Shown: positions 63,609 to 64,000 of the stretch, piece by piece
How positions within the stretch are numbered: the stretch's first letter is position 1
How the letters are laid out: each line of letters starts with the position of its first letter
From: Cytobacillus oceanisediminis
Lineage (GTDB): Bacteria; Bacillota; Bacilli; Bacillales; Cytobacillaceae
DNA length: 64,000 nucleotides
Direction: 5' to 3'
Assembly: GCF_004366035.1 (NCBI RefSeq)
Contig: NZ_SOEE01000002.1
Coordinates: 434,001-498,000 of the forward strand
Translations under genes and position numbers: made by a program
Notes under the pieces: generated by a model
What the model was told of the DNA's origin: nothing
Seen by the model: the letters and a program-made list of their open reading frames with translations, nothing else
Database searches by the model: none

Positions 63609-64000
63609 CTATTCCCCTTTGCTTATCTTATTTAAAGCGATTTCGAAATCTTCTTTTTCCAAAATGCTAACCTGCTCAATATCCTCTTCACTTGCTGATA
63701 CAATTCTCATTGCCTGTGCCTGAATTGCCTCATCCGCAAGGTTGGCGGCAAAGCGTCCATTCCCATTTACTTCGACCTTTGATAAGGTGCGGTTAAGGTA
63801 GTCCCCCGCTTCTTCCGTAAGCTTATATTCATATTGTCCAGCATACGAAATGATAATTTCCAAAAGCTCTGCCGTTGAATAATCCTTAAAATGAAAGAAC
63901 TTTTTAAATCGGGACTTTAACCCGGGATTGCTTGACATTAGCTTCTCCATCTCATTTGGGTAACCCGCTAAAACAACGACAAGATTTTCGTTATGTCTTG
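63609..64000 (-). CDS. AAA ATPase of the SpoVK/CbbX type, C-terminal part only
   Basis: The frame is open to the right edge, so the gene begins outside the window; the first visible ATG (63950) is internal. Visible residues NLVVVLAGYPNEMEKLMSSN, GLKSRFKKFFHFKDYS and NGNGRFAANLADEA are the sensor and second-region elements of CbbX/SpoVK proteins, with the conserved arginines (SRF, GR). In Bacillus such proteins include stage V sporulation protein K. The yneP start lies 2 bases after this stop, so the genes are likely cotranscribed. Confidence 0.85.
   Translation of the reverse strand, partial: RHNENLVVVLAGYPNEMEKLMSSNPGLKSRFKKFFHFKDYSTAELLEIIISYAGQYEYKLTEEAGDYLNRTLSKVEVNGNGRFAANLADEAIQAQAMRIVSASEEDIEQVSILEKEDFEIALNKISKGE

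Overview
The window comes from an endospore-forming, low-GC Bacillaceae chromosome (Cytobacillus/Mesobacillus-like). The parE-parC-alsT block, the yneP/yneQ/yneR/plsY/yneT genes, ykoP/ykoQ, DUF1657/DUF421 genes, an AAA protein of the SpoVK/CbbX type and strong AGGAGG ribosome sites all point that way. Ordinary ORF calling misses one feature of the genome: it appears to use selenocysteine. The selD gene (2754-3803) has an in-frame UGA at the catalytic position, followed by a SECIS-like hairpin.

Layout. 1-1552 is the 3' part of an oligoendopeptidase F gene. 1720-6972 is a selenium-flavoured block: a SenB-like glycosyltransferase, selenoprotein SelD, a PhnD-PhnE-PhnC type ABC transporter, and a NodB-type deacetylase. 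The deacetylase's only well-supported start also leads into an in-frame UGA followed by a hairpin, so it is a candidate undescribed selenoprotein. 7061-20716 is mixed housekeeping and accessory material: a kinase-like phosphotransferase, CIRCE-controlled htpG, a possibly micro-inverted small gene, membrane proteins, DUF421/DUF1657 spore-type genes, ykoP/ykoQ, a phosphodiesterase-like lipoprotein, and an 850-bp gene-poor stretch. 20639-29940 holds a stay-green-like protein with a coupled 25-residue CxxC peptide, alsT, parC, parE, yneT and a GNAT enzyme.

30009-53894 is a large purine-use island. A leftward block of sixteen genes encodes a purine permease, a cyclic amidohydrolase, an isochorismatase-like hydrolase, UbiX and UbiD, three BMC hexamer proteins, a BMC pentamer protein, two unusual microcompartment-associated proteins, an adenine-deaminase-like enzyme, a cyclase-family hydrolase, a DUF1989 protein, an M20 hydrolase and a TrzA/SsnA-like deaminase. 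A rightward operon behind a guanine-class riboswitch encodes a molybdenum hydroxylase (2Fe-2S, FAD and Mo subunits), a MocA-like maturase, two XdhC-type maturases, an AzgA-type permease and adenine deaminase. No uricase or allantoin genes are present, while a decarboxylase and several ring-opening or deaminating hydrolases are. My inference is that adenine and hypoxanthine are converted to xanthine, and that xanthine is then broken down through imidazole intermediates inside a protein shell. That is the route known from purine-fermenting clostridia, not the uric acid route. SelD could also feed this hydroxylase if it is of the selenium-dependent type.

53930-64000 returns to envelope and conserved genes: a GH18 protein, a PLD-like protein, DUF3243, plsY, a histidine kinase, a CapA protein, a CPBP protease, YneR/HesB-like, YneQ-like and YneP-like proteins, and the end of an AAA ATPase gene. 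In Bacillus subtilis, as I remember it, yneT and plsY are neighbours. Here about 29 kb including the purine island lies between them, which suggests an insertion.
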